From positions 1-39,901 of the forward strand of contig JAILNG010000067.1 in the NCBI GenBank assembly GCA_024691875.1: 39,901 nt of DNA. The letters run 5' to 3'. Position 1 is the first letter of the stretch, and the number at the start of each line of letters is the position of its first letter. This document shows, one piece after another, positions 17,950 to 27,659 of the stretch. The DNA comes from Lachnospiraceae bacterium (GTDB taxonomy: Bacteria > Bacillota > Clostridia > Lachnospirales > Lachnospiraceae). The notes under the pieces were generated by a model. It was not told the DNA's origin. It saw only the letters and a program-made list of their open reading frames with translations, and did not search any database. The translations under genes were made by a program, and so were the position numbers.

Positions 17950-18969
17950 ATGGAACAGATTACGATAAAAGATGTTGCTAAAGCGTGCGGTGTGGGAGTC
18001 AGCACGGTATCCAGAGCAATAAACGATCATCCGAACATCAATGATGAAACGAAGCAATTGGTTCTTCAAAAGATCAAGGAACTGGGATATGTTCCCAACA
18101 ACAGTGCCAGAAATCTGAAGAGAACAGAAGGCAAGGCTATCGCAGTCCTTGTAAAGGGTATGACTAACCCTTTCTTCAATGTAATGATCAAGATCATGGA
18201 AGAGGACATCATTTCCAGAGGATACACAATGGTACTTCAGCATGTGGATCCTTCGGAAGATGAGGCGGACGTTGCACTGGAATTGACAAAGGAGAAGAGG
18301 CTTTGCGGCATTATTTTTCTGGGCGGCATAGTAACCAGAAGAGGAAGCAAGCTTGGACTTTTGAATGTTCCTTACGTGGTCTCTACCATAGGAGCACCTT
18401 TAAAGGGAGTTCGCGAAGAAGACTATTCTTCGGTTGCTGTTGATGACGAAAGAGAAGGAAGAAAAGCAACTCGCTTTCTTCTGGATAAGGGATACAAGAG
18501 GATCGCCATATTTGCCGGTGCAAAGGATGACACTTCGGTAGGTATGCTGAGACTTTCAGGTTACAAAAAGGCTTTGGAAGAGGCGGGGATACCGATAGAT
18601 GAGGATCTCATAAAGTACCTTCCCAAGGATAACGAAGAGTACTCCTACTACACAGGATACTCATCCGCAAAAAGACTGATAGAAGAGGGTGTGGATTTTG
18701 ATGCCGTTTTCGCTATCGCCGACGTAATGGCGGTGGGAGCGTGCAGAGCCTTTCTGGAGACAGGAAGAAAGATACCGAAGGATGTGGCGATCATGGGCTT
18801 TGACGGTATTGATCTTACAAGATTTTATCTTCCGTCTATTACCACTGTGGCTCAGCCTATTAAACAAATGGCCATTGAAACCAGCAGGCTGCTTTTTGAA
18901 GTGATCGACGGAAAGGAACACAGACATCTGGTCTTTGATGCTGAAATTGTTGAACGGGAGACAACTTGA
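17950..18969 (+). CDS. LacI family transcriptional regulator
   Basis: TIKDVAKACGVGVSTVSRAINDHPNINDETKQLVLQKIKELGYVPNNSARNL HTH plus periplasmic-binding-like domain. Confidence 0.96.
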   Translation: MEQITIKDVAKACGVGVSTVSRAINDHPNINDETKQLVLQKIKELGYVPNNSARNLKRTEGKAIAVLVKGMTNPFFNVMIKIMEEDIISRGYTMVLQHVDPSEDEADVALELTKEKRLCGIIFLGGIVTRRGSKLGLLNVPYVVSTIGAPLKGVREEDYSSVAVDDEREGRKATRFLLDKGYKRIAIFAGAKDDTSVGMLRLSGYKKALEEAGIPIDEDLIKYLPKDNEEYSYYTGYSSAKRLIEEGVDFDAVFAIADVMAVGACRAFLETGRKIPKDVAIMGFDGIDLTRFYLPSITTVAQPIKQMAIETSRLLFEVIDGKEHRHLVFDAEIVERETT

Positions 18970-18985
18970 CAGTTGTCTCTTTTTT
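18958..18985 (+). terminator. Intrinsic terminator overlapping the stop codon of the LacI gene
   Basis: GAGACAACT-TGAC-AGTTGTCTC 9-bp perfect stem followed by TTTTTT; the TGA stop is in the loop. Confidence 0.88.
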
Positions 18986-19086
18986 GTTGGACTCAAAGGC
19001 GTATCATTATAAAATAACCCCTAATACAAATTTGATAAAAAAGTGGCATATTGTCACAAAAATGCCATAAGCCATGAGGAAAACAT

Positions 19087-20811
19087 ATGAAAAAGACTTT
19101 AAAATGCCTTTTGTTTGGTGAAAAAAAATCTCAGACACAGCGTATAATGTCCAAGGAAATCAGAACAGGAGTACCAAGGATGAAGAATTTTTTGTATGGG
19201 ATCATATATACGATAGTAGTCGCGGGAGCACTGGTGCATTTTTCGGGCTGTAATGTTCCGGAAATATCAGAGATCACCGCTATGCTCACCCCGCCTCCTA
19301 CAGTTACCGCCACCCCTACACCGGTAGCAACGGCGGACGGAAACGGCAGGGAGACTGCAGCCACACCCGCCGCAGAGTCGGAAAAGACCGAGATGATCGA
19401 CGGGCTTGTTGTTACGGAAACGGACGATTATGTCTGGACCACAGGCAGCGTTAATGTGCGCAAAGGTCCCAATACAGACTATGACAAGCTTGGCGCTCTT
19501 TCAAGAAATACAAAGGTACACAGGACGGGCATCTGTGAAAACGGATGGATCAGGATCGAATATAAAGAGCTCACCGCTTATATGAGCGGAAAGTACTACA
19601 CAACTACGGAGCCGGATGTAACAACGGCCCCGGGAACTACGTTAACGCCCACACCGAAAGCGAAGACAACATCTGCTTCGAAAGCCACAAGCGTTCCCAC
19701 GTCGACACCTGTGGCAAAGAACACCGCAACTGCGACGCCGAGTCCGTCGCCGGCGGTAAATGACGATCCGAGCACGATATTGGCTTCTATGAATTCGGTG
19801 GGCAGCAACGTGGACACTAAGGGAGCAGCAGATTTCTACTACGAAACCGAGAAAACAGCAACAGCTGCTTTTTTGAAATACGCAAGTACTTCCACCACAT
19901 TCAGTATCCTTTACAAGGATAAGAGCTGTATGCACACACCCGAGTACTTTCTTGCGACCTATCCCGAACTTTATTGGGTGGAGATTGATTACAATTTAAG
20001 TACAAGATACTCCAATGCCATATATGTTGTTTTTAACGTAACTATGAAAGAGGGAGGACAATACGCCTATGCCATCAGGACGGGAGACACATCTTATCTG
20101 ACCGATGAGGAACTCTATGCTCTGAAAGCGGTCAAAAAGCTTTCGGACAGTCTGAAACTTTCCGATCTGAGTGACATCGAGCTGGTACTGAAGGTTCATG
20201 ATTACCTTATAAATAACACAAAGTATGATACAAATTACAACAAGGTTTCTCACACTCCTTACGGATTGATCACCAACAAAGTGGCTGTCTGTGACGGTTA
20301 CGCCGAGACCTTTATGATCTTTATGCTCTTAAATGATATTGACTGTCAGACTGTTACCGGCTATGCTTCCGAAGATCATGCCTGGAATCAGGTATGCCTT
20401 GACAACAAGTGGTATAATATCGATGTCACTTGGGATGACCCTATTACCAAAGACAGCAAGACGGGAAATGTTGTTGACACGTTGAGATACACCTATTTCA
20501 TGATCAATGATGAGGTGCTGAGCGAGACACACACTTCAACCTGCGGTTATGAAGAAAAGTGCACTTCCGACAAGTATCATCTGTACACTTACAAGCAGTA
20601 CTACTGTGATTCGGATGATGATGTTAAAGCACAGATAGAAGCGCAGAAGAACAATGACAGTATTTTCTTCGTTTACAAGAAAGGAAGATACCTTAAAGAA
20701 GATCTGGTGTCCATTTTCCAGAGCGTATACAATGTTGCGTTGTCCAGTTACGCTCCCATTGAAGTGAGAAGCGGATATATGATGTTCGAGGTTATAAATC
20801 CCTTCAGGTAA
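19087..20811 (+). CDS. Probable lipoprotein with SH3 domain, Thr/Pro linker and transglutaminase-like domain
   Basis: VNVRKGPNTDYDKLGAL (bacterial SH3), TPTPKAKTTSASKATS linker, VAVCDGYAETFMIFM...EDHAWNQVCLDNKWYNIDVTWDD (Cys-His-Asp). ORF-track start 19087 has SD GAGGA. Confidence 0.85.
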   Translation: MKKTLKCLLFGEKKSQTQRIMSKEIRTGVPRMKNFLYGIIYTIVVAGALVHFSGCNVPEISEITAMLTPPPTVTATPTPVATADGNGRETAATPAAESEKTEMIDGLVVTETDDYVWTTGSVNVRKGPNTDYDKLGALSRNTKVHRTGICENGWIRIEYKELTAYMSGKYYTTTEPDVTTAPGTTLTPTPKAKTTSASKATSVPTSTPVAKNTATATPSPSPAVNDDPSTILASMNSVGSNVDTKGAADFYYETEKTATAAFLKYASTSTTFSILYKDKSCMHTPEYFLATYPELYWVEIDYNLSTRYSNAIYVVFNVTMKEGGQYAYAIRTGDTSYLTDEELYALKAVKKLSDSLKLSDLSDIELVLKVHDYLINNTKYDTNYNKVSHTPYGLITNKVAVCDGYAETFMIFMLLNDIDCQTVTGYASEDHAWNQVCLDNKWYNIDVTWDDPITKDSKTGNVVDTLRYTYFMINDEVLSETHTSTCGYEEKCTSDKYHLYTYKQYYCDSDDDVKAQIEAQKNNDSIFFVYKKGRYLKEDLVSIFQSVYNVALSSYAPIEVRSGYMMFEVINPFR

Positions 20812-20873
20812 TTTAGACTTTACAGATCGGATAAAGAGGGATAAAATACCCTCATCCGAAAAGAGGACATCGT

Positions 20874-21602
20874 ATGGAACTTCAAGAGAAAATAGAAGAA
20901 TTGCAAAAGCTGATCGATTCTTCCGATAATGTTGTGTTTTTCGGAGGAGCGGGAGTCAGCACCGAAAGCGGCATACCGGATTTCAGAAGTACGGACGGAT
21001 TGTACAATCAGCAATACAAGTATCCGCCGGAAACAATTTTGAGCCACACATTCTTCATGCGTAAAAGCGAAGAATTTTATGAATTTTACAGGGCTAAAAT
21101 GAACCCTACAGGCTTTGAACCCAATGTAACCCACAAGTTTCTCGCCGATCTTGAAAAGAACGGAAAACTTAAGGGTATTATCACACAGAATATAGACGGA
21201 CTGCATCAAAAGGCAGGCAGCAAGAAGGTTTGGGAGCTTCACGGAAGCACTCAGAGAAATTACTGCATGAACTGCGGCAAGTTTTACGGACCGGAGGCTG
21301 TTTTTGGTGTTAAGGACATTCCGCAATGCACCTGCGGCGGAGTGATCAAGCCTGATGTCGTTCTCTATGAGGAAGGACTTGATGAGAGAACGGTTGAAAA
21401 TGCCATCCGCCTGATCGTTGAAGCCGATGTACTGATCATCGGAGGAACGTCTCTCGCAGTCTATCCCGCAGCAGGATTTATCAGATACTTCAGAGGACGC
21501 AGTCTGGTCCTGATCAACAAGTCGCAGACTGCCTACGATTCCGATGCGGATCTTCTGATCCATGCGGGACTTGGCGAGGTCTTCTCGCAATTACATGTTT
21601 AG
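20874..21602 (+). CDS. cobB: NAD-dependent protein deacylase (sirtuin)
   Basis: VVFFGGAGVSTESGIPDFRS, ITQNIDGLHQKAG, ELHGS, CMNCGKFY...CTCGG zinc site. Confidence 0.95.
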   Translation: MELQEKIEELQKLIDSSDNVVFFGGAGVSTESGIPDFRSTDGLYNQQYKYPPETILSHTFFMRKSEEFYEFYRAKMNPTGFEPNVTHKFLADLEKNGKLKGIITQNIDGLHQKAGSKKVWELHGSTQRNYCMNCGKFYGPEAVFGVKDIPQCTCGGVIKPDVVLYEEGLDERTVENAIRLIVEADVLIIGGTSLAVYPAAGFIRYFRGRSLVLINKSQTAYDSDADLLIHAGLGEVFSQLHV

Positions 21603-21618
21603 AAGGTAAGAACAGCTA

Positions 21619-22140
21619 ATGAGATACAAGAGAAAGTATTTTGAACAGCAGATCTCCAAAGAGGTTGAACTGCTGGAAAAAGAAAGCAGGTTTTCAATGA
21701 CCCGCGACTTCATCCAACACGGAGAAGTTTCTGTTTTTGTGCACTGCGTGTGCGTGGCCTACTTAAGCTGCTGCATTATGCGCTTTTTTAACATTAAGGC
21801 TAATTTGGGAGCATTGATCCTCGGAGCTTTATTGCATGATTATTTCCTTTATGACTGGCATGACGGAGAGCTTTGCAGAAAAGTCCACGGTTTCACACAT
21901 CCTTTTAAAGCCTGCAATAATGCAAAAGAGGACATCAATCTCTCACCTCTGGAGGAAAACATCATCAAAAGACACATGTTTCCCTTGGTGCCCATTCCTC
22001 CCAGATACAGAGAATCATGGATAGTTTGTCTGGCGGACAAGATCTGTGCTTGTGAAGAGACCTTCATAGGGCATTGCAAAGGCAAAAAAATGGAATTTGC
22101 CGAGAAAATGTTTGAAAAAGGAAAAATAACATCAGACTGA
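21619..22140 (+). CDS. HD-domain protein
   Basis: HGEVSVFVHCVCVAYLSCCI...LGALLHDYFLYDWHD, IIKRHMFPLVP, ADKICACEE. Confidence 0.8.
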   Translation: MRYKRKYFEQQISKEVELLEKESRFSMTRDFIQHGEVSVFVHCVCVAYLSCCIMRFFNIKANLGALILGALLHDYFLYDWHDGELCRKVHGFTHPFKACNNAKEDINLSPLEENIIKRHMFPLVPIPPRYRESWIVCLADKICACEETFIGHCKGKKMEFAEKMFEKGKITSD

Positions 22141-22144
22141 GATT

Positions 22145-22167
22145 TGCCCCCGATGGGGCATTTTTTT
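22145..22167 (+). terminator. Intrinsic terminator after HD protein
   Basis: TGCCCC-CGAT-GGGGCA followed by T7. Confidence 0.85.
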
Positions 22168-22173
22168 CTTGCC

Positions 22174-22202
22174 TTGCCATTTATTATCGGATGTGCTAAT
22201 AT
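22174..22202 (+). promoter_or_regulatory. Promoter of the polysaccharide epimerase gene
   Basis: TTGCCA - 17 nt - TAATAT. Confidence 0.5.
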
Positions 22203-22271
22203 TTCATAATGTTAAATTGAAGAAGAGCGGAATACCGGAGACCGCTTGATAAGGGTAGGGATTCGAATAAA

Positions 22272-24155
22272 ATGGATAATAATGATAATAAGAATCAGGA
22301 TAAAAAGATAAATTATGCGCTGCTTTTAAGACAGATATCACTGGTACTGGTTGATGCGCTTTCGGCTCTTGCGGCGTCATCCATGGCGCTCTGGGTGAGA
22401 TTCAGTTTTTCGGTTGATGCCATTAACAGAAGCTTTCTTGAAAATGTTTTCACCTATGCGGTTCCGAACATTATCGGTGTTATAGTCATATATTGGCTGT
22501 TCAGGCTCTACAGGAGTATTTGGCTCTATGCGGGACTCTATGAGATGCAGCAGATCATCTTTGCGGTTTGCGCGGCTACTGTGGCACATTATGCCGAAGT
22601 GAGATTTACCGGCGGAAGCATGCCTCGAAGCTATTGGTTCTTCTATTTACTTTTCCTTGGCATTTTTACCGTTATCAGCCGATTCTCTTACAGGATCCTG
22701 AGACGGATTCAGATCAAGGTCAGAGGTGTTAAAAACGGTGAAGAAGTCACGAGAGTAATGGTTGTCGGAGCAGGCAGTGCTGCAGATATTCTGATCCATG
22801 AGATCAAGTCCAGTCTGCATTTAAACCTCGATCCGGTCTGCATCATTGATGATGACAAAAAGCTTAAAGGAAGAACTCTCAGAGGTATCAACATCGTAGG
22901 CACTACGGAAGACATTCCCGACGCCGTAAAGAAATACGACATAGGTGAGATCATCATCGCTATGCCTTCCGTTTCCAAGAGAAGGATAGCGGAGATCACG
23001 AACATATGTAACTCGACGGGCTGTATCATCAGAACCCTGCCGGGAGTGTATCAGCTGGTAAATCAGGAAGTATCGGTTTCAAAACTCAGACCTGTCGAGA
23101 TCGAGGACCTTTTGGGAAGAGAAGCCGTTAAGGTTGACATTGACAGGATCAACGGCTTTTTGGAAAAACAGACTGTTTTGGTCACGGGCGGCGGCGGCTC
23201 CATCGGATCCGAGCTCTGCAGACAGATCGCAGCGGCAAACCCCGGCAGACTTATTATTTTCGATATATATGAAAACAATGCATATGACATCCAGCAGGAA
23301 CTTAAAATGACCAATCCCAATCTGACACTGACGGTATTGATCGGTTCTGTCAGAGATGTTTCGAGAGTTGAGTCGGTTTTTGAAACCTATCGTCCGAACA
23401 TTGTTTTCCATGCGGCTGCACATAAGCATGTGCCTCTCATGGAGGATTCTCCGAATGAAGCCGTGAAGAACAACGTATTCGGTACTTTGAATGTTGCAAG
23501 AGCGGCAGACAAATATGGCGCTCAAAGATTTGTTCTGATCTCTACAGACAAGGCGGTCAATCCCACAAACGTGATGGGAGCATCCAAACGTATGTGCGAG
23601 ATGATCATTCAGGCGTATTCGAGAATGTCAAAGACAAAGTTTGCGGCTGTCAGATTCGGAAATGTACTTGGCAGTAACGGTTCCGTAATACCGCTTTTCA
23701 AGAAGCAGATCAGCGCGGGAGGACCTGTTACGGTAACACATCCCGATATCATAAGATACTTTATGACTATTCCCGAAGCGGTTTCACTGGTTCTTGAAGC
23801 CGGAGCATATGCAGGGAACGGAGAGATCTATGTTCTGGATATGGGACAACCTGTAAAGATTGCAGATCTTGCGGAAAATCTTATAAGACTTTCCGGATAT
23901 GTCCCTAATGAAGACATAATGATCGAGTACACGGGACTTCGTCCGGGAGAAAAGCTCTATGAGGAGAGACTCATGGATGAAGAAGGGCTTGAGAAGACGG
24001 AAAATAATCTGATCTCTGTGGCTAAACCCATTGAAATGAATGATCGGCTTTTCTTTGAAAAGCTTGATAAGATTTACGGGGATGCGTACTCTGAGGGCGA
24101 GGACATCAGGACTTGCATATCGGAGATCGTGCCCACATACAAGGCAGACAAATAA
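22272..24155 (+). CDS. Membrane-bound nucleoside-diphosphate-sugar epimerase/dehydratase (FlaA1/CapD-like)
   Basis: Four N-terminal TM segments; VLVTGGGGSIGSELCRQIAAANP, HAAAHKHVPLMEDSPNEAVKNNVFGT, VLISTDKAVNPTNVMGASKR. Confidence 0.93.
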   Translation: MDNNDNKNQDKKINYALLLRQISLVLVDALSALAASSMALWVRFSFSVDAINRSFLENVFTYAVPNIIGVIVIYWLFRLYRSIWLYAGLYEMQQIIFAVCAATVAHYAEVRFTGGSMPRSYWFFYLLFLGIFTVISRFSYRILRRIQIKVRGVKNGEEVTRVMVVGAGSAADILIHEIKSSLHLNLDPVCIIDDDKKLKGRTLRGINIVGTTEDIPDAVKKYDIGEIIIAMPSVSKRRIAEITNICNSTGCIIRTLPGVYQLVNQEVSVSKLRPVEIEDLLGREAVKVDIDRINGFLEKQTVLVTGGGGSIGSELCRQIAAANPGRLIIFDIYENNAYDIQQELKMTNPNLTLTVLIGSVRDVSRVESVFETYRPNIVFHAAAHKHVPLMEDSPNEAVKNNVFGTLNVARAADKYGAQRFVLISTDKAVNPTNVMGASKRMCEMIIQAYSRMSKTKFAAVRFGNVLGSNGSVIPLFKKQISAGGPVTVTHPDIIRYFMTIPEAVSLVLEAGAYAGNGEIYVLDMGQPVKIADLAENLIRLSGYVPNEDIMIEYTGLRPGEKLYEERLMDEEGLEKTENNLISVAKPIEMNDRLFFEKLDKIYGDAYSEGEDIRTCISEIVPTYKADK

Positions 24156-24179
24156 TACAGCGAAAGAGGGACATCTTAT

Positions 24180-26012
24180 ATGTGCGGAATCATAGGTTTT
24201 ACAGGATATATAGATGCGAAGGAAGTCCTGCTCAACGGACTTGCGGAGCTTGAATACAGGGGATATGACAGTGCGGGCGTTGCGGTTTTTACCGATAAGG
24301 GAGTTGAGACCTTTAAGAATGTGGGAAAAGTAGCGGCGCTCAGAAATGAGATACCTGCCGGAGTTGAAAGCTCCTGCGGTATCGGACACACCAGATGGGC
24401 TACACACGGCGGAGTAACCAAAACCAATGCCCATCCTCATACCTGCGGAAAGGTTACTCTGATACACAACGGTATCATTGAAAATTATCACGAATTGGCG
24501 GCAGAACTCAAAAACGGCGGAAGGATCCCTCAGTCCCAGACCGATACGGAAGTAGCTGCCATGCTTTTGGATTCACTTTACACGGGAGATGCTTATGAAG
24601 CTATTTCCGAAGCTGTAAAAAGGCTCACGGGAGCATATGCCTTCTGCATAATGTTCGAAGATCAGAAGGACGTGATCTATTGCATCAGAAAAGGCAGCCC
24701 TTTGGTTGCATGTATGGCAGAAGAAGGCGCGGTCATCGCTTCGGATATGGTGGCACTGCTCAAGTACTCAAAGGAGTATTTTGTGCTTCCTGAATTTAAC
24801 ATCGCTAAGCTTACAAAGAATTCCATCATGGTGACGGATCTGTACGGAAACACCGTTACACCCACCATGCTTTCCGTTAATTGGGACATGTCCGCGGCTC
24901 AGAAAAACGGCTTTAAACATTACATGCTGAAGGAGATCCACGAACAGCCCGAATCCGTAAAGCTCACTGTTCGTCCCCGAATCAAGAGAGAAAACGGTGC
25001 GGTTCTTCCGGATTTCAGTGAAGACAAGGTTCCCGACGAACTTTTCCTCAATGCGGGAAAGATCGTGATAACCGCCTGCGGAACCGCTATGCACGCGGGA
25101 CTTGTGGGAAGAGTATTGATAGAGAAGATGATCAGGGTGCCGGTTTCTGTGGAGATCGCATCCGAATTCAGATACGCAGATCCGATTGTTGACGAAAAGT
25201 CGTTGGTGATCGTCGTTTCCCAGTCCGGAGAAACTGCCGACACGCTTGCTGCTTTGAGACTTGCAAAGGAAAAAGGCGCAAAGACATTGGCAATCGTTAA
25301 CGTAAAGGGCAGTTCCATAGCGAGAGAGGCGGACTACTGCATGTACACCCATGCGGGGCCGGAGATCGCAGTGGCAAGCACAAAGGCCTATACTGCGCAG
25401 CTGGCTGTGTTCTACCTGATCGCCTGCCGTTTTGCTCTTGCTACCGGAAAGTTTGACAAAGAACAGGCTACTGAGTTTATGAATGAGCTGGAAGCAGTTC
25501 CGGAAAAGATCGAAAAGATCCTCGAAGAAAGAGGTGTGATCAAGGAACTCAGTAAGCGCCTTACACCCGCAAGAGACCTTTTCTTTATCGGAAGAGGCCT
25601 GGACTACGCACTTTCCTGTGAGGGCTCGATCAAACTCAAGGAGATCACTTACATTCATTCCGAGGCCTATGCCGCGGGTGAACTTAAACACGGAACACTT
25701 TCGCTCATCACCGGCGGTACTCCCGTTATAGCATTGGGAACTCAAAAGGCAGTTTTCCCGAAACTTATCTCAAATGTCAAAGAAGTACGTGCAAGAGGTG
25801 CTATGGTAATCCTTGTGACAAACGGCGCAAATACCGATGACATGGAAAAGGGGATCTGCGATGAACATCTGGTGATACCGGCATGTAAGGATGAGTTTGC
25901 GCCTTTTCTGGCTGCGATCTATCTTCAGCTCATTGCTTACTACACATCTTCTTACAGAGGACTTGATGTGGATCAGCCCAGAAATCTGGCTAAGTCCGTA
26001 ACCGTTGAGTGA
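24180..26012 (+). CDS. glmS: Glutamine--fructose-6-phosphate aminotransferase
   Basis: MCGIIGFTGYIDAKEVLLNGLAELEYRGYDSAGVA; HTRWATHGGVT; SIS domains; C-term LDVDQPRNLAKSVTVE. Confidence 0.98.
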   Translation: MCGIIGFTGYIDAKEVLLNGLAELEYRGYDSAGVAVFTDKGVETFKNVGKVAALRNEIPAGVESSCGIGHTRWATHGGVTKTNAHPHTCGKVTLIHNGIIENYHELAAELKNGGRIPQSQTDTEVAAMLLDSLYTGDAYEAISEAVKRLTGAYAFCIMFEDQKDVIYCIRKGSPLVACMAEEGAVIASDMVALLKYSKEYFVLPEFNIAKLTKNSIMVTDLYGNTVTPTMLSVNWDMSAAQKNGFKHYMLKEIHEQPESVKLTVRPRIKRENGAVLPDFSEDKVPDELFLNAGKIVITACGTAMHAGLVGRVLIEKMIRVPVSVEIASEFRYADPIVDEKSLVIVVSQSGETADTLAALRLAKEKGAKTLAIVNVKGSSIAREADYCMYTHAGPEIAVASTKAYTAQLAVFYLIACRFALATGKFDKEQATEFMNELEAVPEKIEKILEERGVIKELSKRLTPARDLFFIGRGLDYALSCEGSIKLKEITYIHSEAYAAGELKHGTLSLITGGTPVIALGTQKAVFPKLISNVKEVRARGAMVILVTNGANTDDMEKGICDEHLVIPACKDEFAPFLAAIYLQLIAYYTSSYRGLDVDQPRNLAKSVTVE

Positions 26013-26115
26013 TTAAAAGTTATTTTATATATTTTATTCTTACTTTATTTCATTTTTGCTTGAGAGGTTGTATTATTTTAAACAGTTCCAAAGGGAATAT
26101 TTGATTCGAAAAGAA

Positions 26116-26138
26116 AAAGCGGATTAATTGTCCGCTTT
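26116..26138. terminator. Possible terminator hairpin between glmS and downstream gene
   Basis: AAAGCGGA-TTAATTG-TCCGCTTT; weak U tract on plus strand, stronger T run on minus strand. Confidence 0.4.
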
Positions 26139-26172
26139 ATTCTTGTCTATTGGCTTGTGAAAGAGGTTTAAA

Positions 26173-26889
26173 ATGCAGATCGGTAACAAAAAGACCACGT
26201 TGAAGGACAACGCGGCTCTGTATACCCATGAATCGGATGGGCTTACGGAAAAAGAAAAATTCAAATCCTTACATGGAAGAAAGAAATGGATACAATTCAG
26301 AGACTACTACCTTTTAAAGATCATTGCGGTAGTCTGTGTTCTGGCCTTTGTTGTATCGCTTCTCGTAACAGTGTTCAGTCCTAAGCCCGAAATAGTTTTC
26401 TATGCGGCGATCAGCGACTACGTTCTTGATTATACGGAAGTCGAAGAGATGCAGAAGGAGTTTGAAGAATACATTACTCTGGATACGGAAAACGAAGAGA
26501 CCATGTTTGACAGTTCATTCTTTTTCTTAAGCGACGAAATGGCTTCAATGCAAAAATACGCTGTTTATGTTGCGGTCGGACAGATCAGTGTGTCTGTCAT
26601 GCCTCAGTCGGTTTACGACAAGCTGGTGGTAAACCGCTACTTTAAGCCATTATCGGAAGCTTTATCCACAGACCTGTATCTGAAGCTCTCCGACAGGTTC
26701 GTAATGAGCGCGACAGCTGATGAGGACGGCAATCTGATACCGGATTCGGAAAAAGCCTATGGCATTTGTCTGGACGGAACAAGATTCTTCCCGGAGGGAA
26801 AGCTGTCAGAGCCTGTGATACTAACTATTTGCCCGGCTTGGGAAAACAATGAGATCTGCTCCGACTATATCGAATTTCTTTTGAAATAA
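26173..26889 (+). CDS. Hypothetical single-pass membrane protein
   Basis: 238 aa; TM YLLKIIAVVCVLAFVVSLLVTVF; no family recognised. Confidence 0.7.
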   Translation: MQIGNKKTTLKDNAALYTHESDGLTEKEKFKSLHGRKKWIQFRDYYLLKIIAVVCVLAFVVSLLVTVFSPKPEIVFYAAISDYVLDYTEVEEMQKEFEEYITLDTENEETMFDSSFFFLSDEMASMQKYAVYVAVGQISVSVMPQSVYDKLVVNRYFKPLSEALSTDLYLKLSDRFVMSATADEDGNLIPDSEKAYGICLDGTRFFPEGKLSEPVILTICPAWENNEICSDYIEFLLK

Positions 26890-26892
26890 TCT

Positions 26893-26921
26893 TTGCAGTT
26901 TCAATATAAAAGATATATAAT
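26893..26921 (+). promoter_or_regulatory. Strong sigma-A-type promoter
   Basis: TTGCAG - 17 nt - TATAAT, upstream of ORF 26982. Confidence 0.7.
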
Positions 26922-26924
26922 AAA

Positions 26925-26951
26925 GGTGTATGCCTAGCATACGCCTTTTTT
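26925..26951 (+). terminator. Intrinsic terminator of the upstream gene, overlapping a promoter start region
   Basis: GGTGTATGC-CTA-GCATACGCC (one G-T wobble) then TTTTTT. Confidence 0.8.
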
Positions 26952-26981
26952 CGTACAATTTTTTAGAAATCGGAGGGCTTT

Positions 26982-27638
26982 ATGACCGACAATCAATCAG
27001 ATTTTTCAAACAGGGGAAATGGTTTAGACAGAAGACAAAAGAACATTATCATGATCGCCGTTTTGGCTGTCGTGGTGGCTGTTCTGATCATAGTAGCGAT
27101 CTTTGGAATTACCAAATTGATCAAAAACAGAAATAATGCAAATGTAACACCCGTGGCTACACCCACACCCGTGGAAACGGTGAAATTGACACCTACAACG
27201 CCGCCTGCTTTCACACCGACCGTCACACCGACTGCGGCACCGACTGCGACACCGGCTGTAACGGAAAAACAGACTCCGACACCGGAGGTAAAAGCTACTG
27301 CAACACCTACACCCACAGTGGCTCCCACAAAAGCACCCACGGCGACACCCACTACCGCACCTGTGAATAATAAGATCACGGCGGATCAGGGCTACAAGAT
27401 CCTTTGCTCTTACAGCAAAGAGTCGCTCAGTATTGCAAAAAATGTTACGGAGTACAAAGCTTCCTACGACTCCTCGACTACGCTCATAAACGGTTTAAAC
27501 TGCTATCGCTACAATCTCTCCGAAACGGTGGACGGCAAAGTACGTAACCGCGGAGAATTCTATATTTCGGACGACGGAAAGTCATGTTTTGTTGAAGACA
27601 TCGAAACGGGAACCTTTGTCCCGCTTCCTCAAGGCTGA
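26982..27638 (+). CDS. Single-TM protein with long Thr/Pro-rich linker and small C-terminal domain
   Basis: TM IIMIAVLAVVVAVLIIVAIFGITKLI; repeated TPTP/TATP motifs; C-term KITADQGYKILCSYSKESLSIAKN...GEFYISDDGKSCFVEDIETGTF. Confidence 0.75.
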   Translation: MTDNQSDFSNRGNGLDRRQKNIIMIAVLAVVVAVLIIVAIFGITKLIKNRNNANVTPVATPTPVETVKLTPTTPPAFTPTVTPTAAPTATPAVTEKQTPTPEVKATATPTPTVAPTKAPTATPTTAPVNNKITADQGYKILCSYSKESLSIAKNVTEYKASYDSSTTLINGLNCYRYNLSETVDGKVRNRGEFYISDDGKSCFVEDIETGTFVPLPQG

Positions 27639-27659
27639 TCGGATTAATCTCGGAGTGCT

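Noticed and set aside
24156-24179. glmS ribozyme
   Set aside because: Only 24 nt between the upstream gene and glmS; no room for the ribozyme.
24768-25745. 325-aa reverse ORF opposite glmS
   Set aside because: Antisense shadow of a conserved gene; no recognisable domain or RBS.
27120-27370. Tandem DNA repeat/CRISPR-like pattern (acaccgactgcgacaccg)
   Set aside because: In-frame Thr-Pro linker coding sequence, irregular units and no spacers.
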